From Prinia subflava (taxonomy: Eukaryota; Chordata; Aves; Passeriformes; Cisticolidae), in contig NC_086266.1 in NCBI RefSeq assembly GCF_021018805.1, positions 1,054,001 through 1,118,000 of the forward strand: a stretch of DNA of 64,000 bases. Direction: 5' to 3'. The notes beneath the pieces were generated by a model, which saw only the letters and a program-made list of their open reading frames with translations, did not search any database and had not been told where the DNA came from. This document shows, piece after piece, positions 60,501 through 64,000 of this stretch; positions within the stretch are counted from its first letter, which is position 1; each line of letters starts with the position of its first letter. The translations under genes were made by a program, and so were the position numbers.

Positions 60501-61151
60501 GAAAGAGCCCCAGTACAAGAGAGAGTACTGGGAAAGAAGGAGACCTGAGGGAAAGGGAAAATACAGTCAATGAAGGACTGGGACTGTCTGTAAGAACTGC
60601 AGGGCACAGGAGCTTGGCACAGTAAAATCAGAGAATGTTTCTGCTTTCAAAATGGGAAGTTATAACAGTCTGCAATCAGAAAGGAGATGAAAGCTGCACC
60701 AATGAACTGAAGCACCAAACTCCCACTTGAGAAACCGTAGAACTAAGTGCCTATTAAAAAGCCAGAAATCAGACAGAGAAACATGCAAGGGACAAGGTTA
60801 ACTATCATCAAAGAGAAGAATTGAAAGGAGGTCGATAACAGCTTGGACAGGAAAGGAAGATGAATAGAAAATTGTTCTGGACCACCTCAAACCCCTGCTC
60901 GGCAGAAGGGTATTGATGGGATTTGAAGTGACCAAGAAAAATGTGAAAGATGTGTCCTCCTTTCCCTCACTAAGTGAACTGAAAGGAAAAAAACCCAACA
61001 AGACAGAAAAGAAAGAAAAGCCAAAGTCAGAGAAACCTCCTTGCAAGTTCCTGGGATCTGCTTAAGACAAAGGACAGACTTGATATTGGACCCTGAAATC
61101 ACCTTTTGAAACCACCATTTCAGAAAAGTGCTCTGCATATTTACATAATTG
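57541..61151. other. Noncoding DNA, no gene recognised
   Basis: Mixed-composition sequence. A small hairpin, CCAGTAC with GTACTGG around an 8-base loop, lies near 60510-60532. No exon, RNA gene or transposon is recognised. Confidence 0.5.
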
Positions 61152-61676
61152 TCATTGTATAATCACAGCCTTTCTGTGTATTTTAATCATATAGAATCAC
61201 TTTTTACTATTGACAGAGACATAACTCATTTGAAACTCTTTGAAAAACCCCCAGCTGGTTTTCCTGCTTGCCCAGACAGGAACCAGAACAGCAGGTATCT
61301 CAAACACTGCAATAATCTCATCAAGAAAACCAAAGCAAAATCTGCACGATAGAAACAGTTTATGAAAAGCAAATGGGAGGAAACTGCTCTGGTGAGAACG
61401 GAAATAAATCTGGACAATCTCAGAGAAGAATTCCTCCTGGCACAGGATACTCAGAGATTTGGTCAGTGCTTTTGGCCCCTTATGCCTCAAGTCCCATGCC
61501 CATCTGAGAGAAATAACAAGGTTATCAAGCCTTGGAGGTTTTTGATTAGGTGCAAACAATCTGGAGCTGTGATTTCTTTCAGATCTCATAACTCCTTGCT
61601 TCTACAGCACAACGCTGAATTGCTCACTGAGAAATGTCTGCCAGCAGTGACCACCACAGACACGTCCAAACTGTGA
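61152..61676 (+). other. Long frame with a single stop, unrecognised
   Basis: From 61152 to the stop at 61674-61676 one plus-strand frame is broken only by a TAG at 61350-61352, giving 66 and about 107 codons. The second part is rich in charged residues and contains an ATG at 61362 (MKSKWEETALVRTEINLDNL). The minus strand is also open over much of the same span (61197-61589). I recognise no family. It could be a decayed retrocopy or just chance. Confidence 0.12.
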
Positions 61677-64000
61677 CAGCCACCAAAAGGCTCAGCCCTG
61701 CCCTAAAACCCCTTGGGAAAGCCACATGAATAATGAAGTGTAAATAAAAAAAAACCCGACAGACAAATTTCTTACAGATCAGTGTGCTGAACAGGACAGA
61801 ACTGGTGGGCAAAATGGGCTGCTGCAAGGAGCAGCTTGCTCAGCCCTGTCCCATCTGTTATGTGCAGACAACACAGAGTTACAGTCTGGAGTTTTTCCCT
61901 ACAGCATCCCTGAAAGAAGAGGTTTAGTCAGGATCAAGGACGGTGGTATTCAGCTGTCATGGTGATAAAAGCTGGGGAGATTGTCTAGATGAGCTCTTGA
62001 TTCGTGCAAGCACAAGTAAAGCAGAAAGCAGCAGGTGAGAAAACGGCCCCAACTGAGCAGCTGAGCTCCTTCCAGGGTTACAAGTATTAAACAGTGTTTT
62101 ATAAAGATTTGGGGGAGGATTGGAGTGCAGGACCTGTGACAGGGTCCCATTTTCTCTAGGTTTCCTTTCCAACTGGGATGCTGGGCTCCACACAAGCTAC
62201 AGCACATGAAAGGGACTTACTTTTTCCCAAACTTGCTCTCCATTGCAGCAGTAATTGTGATGAATTGTCAATCAAGAGAAATGCAACTCACTGATGAAAT
62301 TAAGGATGTGAAATTAGAGGCTGGTAGCAAGACAACAACAGTTGGAAAGCACCGTGAGCAAATGATGGATGAGGCCAGGGAAACAAATGGATGGATTGTC
62401 AAACACACAAACCAACAGCACGGGGGAAATTGATGGCAGCTGTTGCAGCCCAGGCACGGGCCTAACACGCTGCCTTAAAGCATCATTAACTTTCGTGTAA
62501 AAGCTGTGTGCCACACAGACTTTATTAGGCACAATCACAGGTGTTTAAGGGTGTGATGGAGTATTTTCTCAGCACGAGTGTTCCTGTTGCACACACAGCT
62601 GCTGGGGGGGTGCTCACGTGGAAATCAGAGTGACCCAACGTGTTGGACATGCAGGAAGAACCTGGGGAACTCTGGCAAAAATGAAAATTTTGTCCAGTCA
62701 GGCAAAAAATAAAGTCCATTTACACAAGTGGCAAGACCAACGAAGTGCCCATGCTGGAATTCCTGGCTCTTTCCTGTTCCTCAGTGCCTCCCACCCCAGC
62801 CTGCACCAGAGAAGAAATAAAGAAATGCTGCTTCTCTACACAGCCAGGGATTTTCCCTTTAGCTAAGCATTCATTCTGCTTGAGCCCAGTTTAAAATAAA
62901 CAAACAGCTGCTCAATCCAGAGAAAGCAAACCCAAGCTCAGCCAGGGACGAAGACAAACCTTTCCATGGCAAAGGTGTCAGCTGAACAGCAGAGCTGGAG
63001 AAGGAATGGAGTCCTCCTTGCTCTGCCAGTAACTTCTTTGGCTACTTTTGATAATATCCTAGAAGCTTTTAAAGGACATTCAACAAAAAGGTCACTTGGA
63101 GTGTTTGCAGAGATTACAGGGGCTCAGGATGCGTTCACTATGCACAGTCTGCTACATGCTCAATTCACTGTCATGGAGGAAGAGAACAGCAGAATTAATC
63201 CTCACGGAGGAAATTAGGATGATATTGTGCTGGGTCACGTTCCTGGATTATAAGATTTCCACCAGTCAATCCTGAGTTATTGCTCTGCAAATACTCAACA
63301 TAATTTGATAGATACTCTGGGAAAAAATACAATAAGAAATCACTTTCCTTGTGTTTCAGGATGAACATTCCATAAAAAAGAGAGGCATTTAGCATGACAC
63401 CACTGCATGCCCAGACCTTTATTAATGGAGGCTGTATTTCAAAGCAGGTCTCCATCACTCTGTTGCCATTAGCCCACCTAACAGGGATATTTTTTGTGCA
63501 GTTAGCATGAATTATTCTAGCCAGGAGGGAACACGAGCTTGCTGAGATAGAGGGCTGCTCACACATCTACCTGCATCTTCAAGGTGGAGCAAAGATGTGA
63601 ATTAAGGTGTCCAAAGATTAAAAAAAACTTTCTTTAGATATTTTCCTGCAGTCCCCCTGTTATGCCACAGAACAGGCTGCCTCAGGCAGGTGCTTTCCTA
63701 CAGCTTTCACCCTGAAATACAGGTTTTTACTGAAGTACTTCTCACAAATTCCTGCGAACACACGCAGAAGGGACACAGGTGTAACAGTTACACAGCTCAA
63801 ACAGAATGTCAAAACACACAGAGATTAAAGACAGGATTTGATTCTCAGCTTTCAAGGTGACTTTGGCTCCTAGTGCAGGATTTTCTAAGTCACCCACACA
63901 GATAAGGGCATCTGCACTTCATGCTGTTCGTGGGAATCTCACCCCACCAGGCACTTTCCAATTCCCTCTCATGGCTCCAAAAGCCATCCTTGTGAAGGTG
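61677..64000. other. Noncoding DNA, no gene recognised
   Basis: AT-rich to mixed composition. A 123-codon minus frame from an ATG (63195-63566) has a varied residue composition but no motif I know and no neighbouring exon. Other frames are shorter. Confidence 0.45.

Noticed and set aside
61170..61200. CR1-like AATCATATAGAATCAC phrase
   Set aside because: The downstream GGTTGGAA and CCAAC blocks expected of a CR1 3' end are missing.
63195..63566. 123-codon minus frame starting with ATG
   Set aside because: Varied composition but no motif, no partner exon and no repeat-protein similarity that I recognise; kept only as a note.

Overview
This window reads as vertebrate nuclear DNA, most likely from a bird and probably a songbird. 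I see no bacterial-style gene packing, no operons, and no open frame that I recognise as a conserved protein. The DNA is moderately AT-rich and CpG-poor, with small islands of GC-rich sequence. The bird assignment rests on decayed 3' ends of CR1-type LINEs (near 3.2, 19.4 and 49.2 kb, and possibly 13.2 kb) and on several LTR-like fragments of the kind common in passerines. These identifications come from remembered family features and were not checked by a search.

I found no protein-coding gene, tRNA, rRNA or CRISPR array that I can support. The window looks like a gene desert or the inside of a very long intron. The many open frames of 60-320 codons are mostly chance. The longest ones come from tandem repeats that happen to lack stop codons.

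Layout: 0-11 kb is plain noncoding DNA with a CR1 relic (3.1 kb), an LTR-like element with a polyadenylation signal (4.1-4.5 kb), a second possible LTR (6.3-6.7 kb) and an AT-rich palindrome (10.8 kb). At 11.5 kb there is a perfect 8-bp microsatellite. At 14.7 kb there is a 33-bp minisatellite with a palindromic core. At 17.1-17.5 and 26.9-27.2 kb lie two nearly identical 332-bp copies of one dispersed repeat; the first is flanked by a 39-bp direct repeat. At 19.0 kb an antisense LTR fragment matches one at 29.2 kb. A CTC trinucleotide tract sits at 26.3 kb. At 29.0-29.6 kb an LTR-like element appears to have been inserted into the junction of an older tandem duplication. At 30.3-30.9 kb there is a GC-rich two-module minisatellite. 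From 31 to 64 kb there are two further LTR-like stretches (38.3-39.0 and 57.1-57.5 kb), a third minisatellite (42.3-42.7 kb) next to a possible LTR, and otherwise noncoding DNA in which I recognise little.

Nothing here looks like a new multi-gene system. The more interesting material is repeat architecture: a mosaic minisatellite, a palindromic minisatellite, a repeat with long flanking direct repeats, and a datable nested insertion. A few weak exon or ORF candidates are listed with low confidence.
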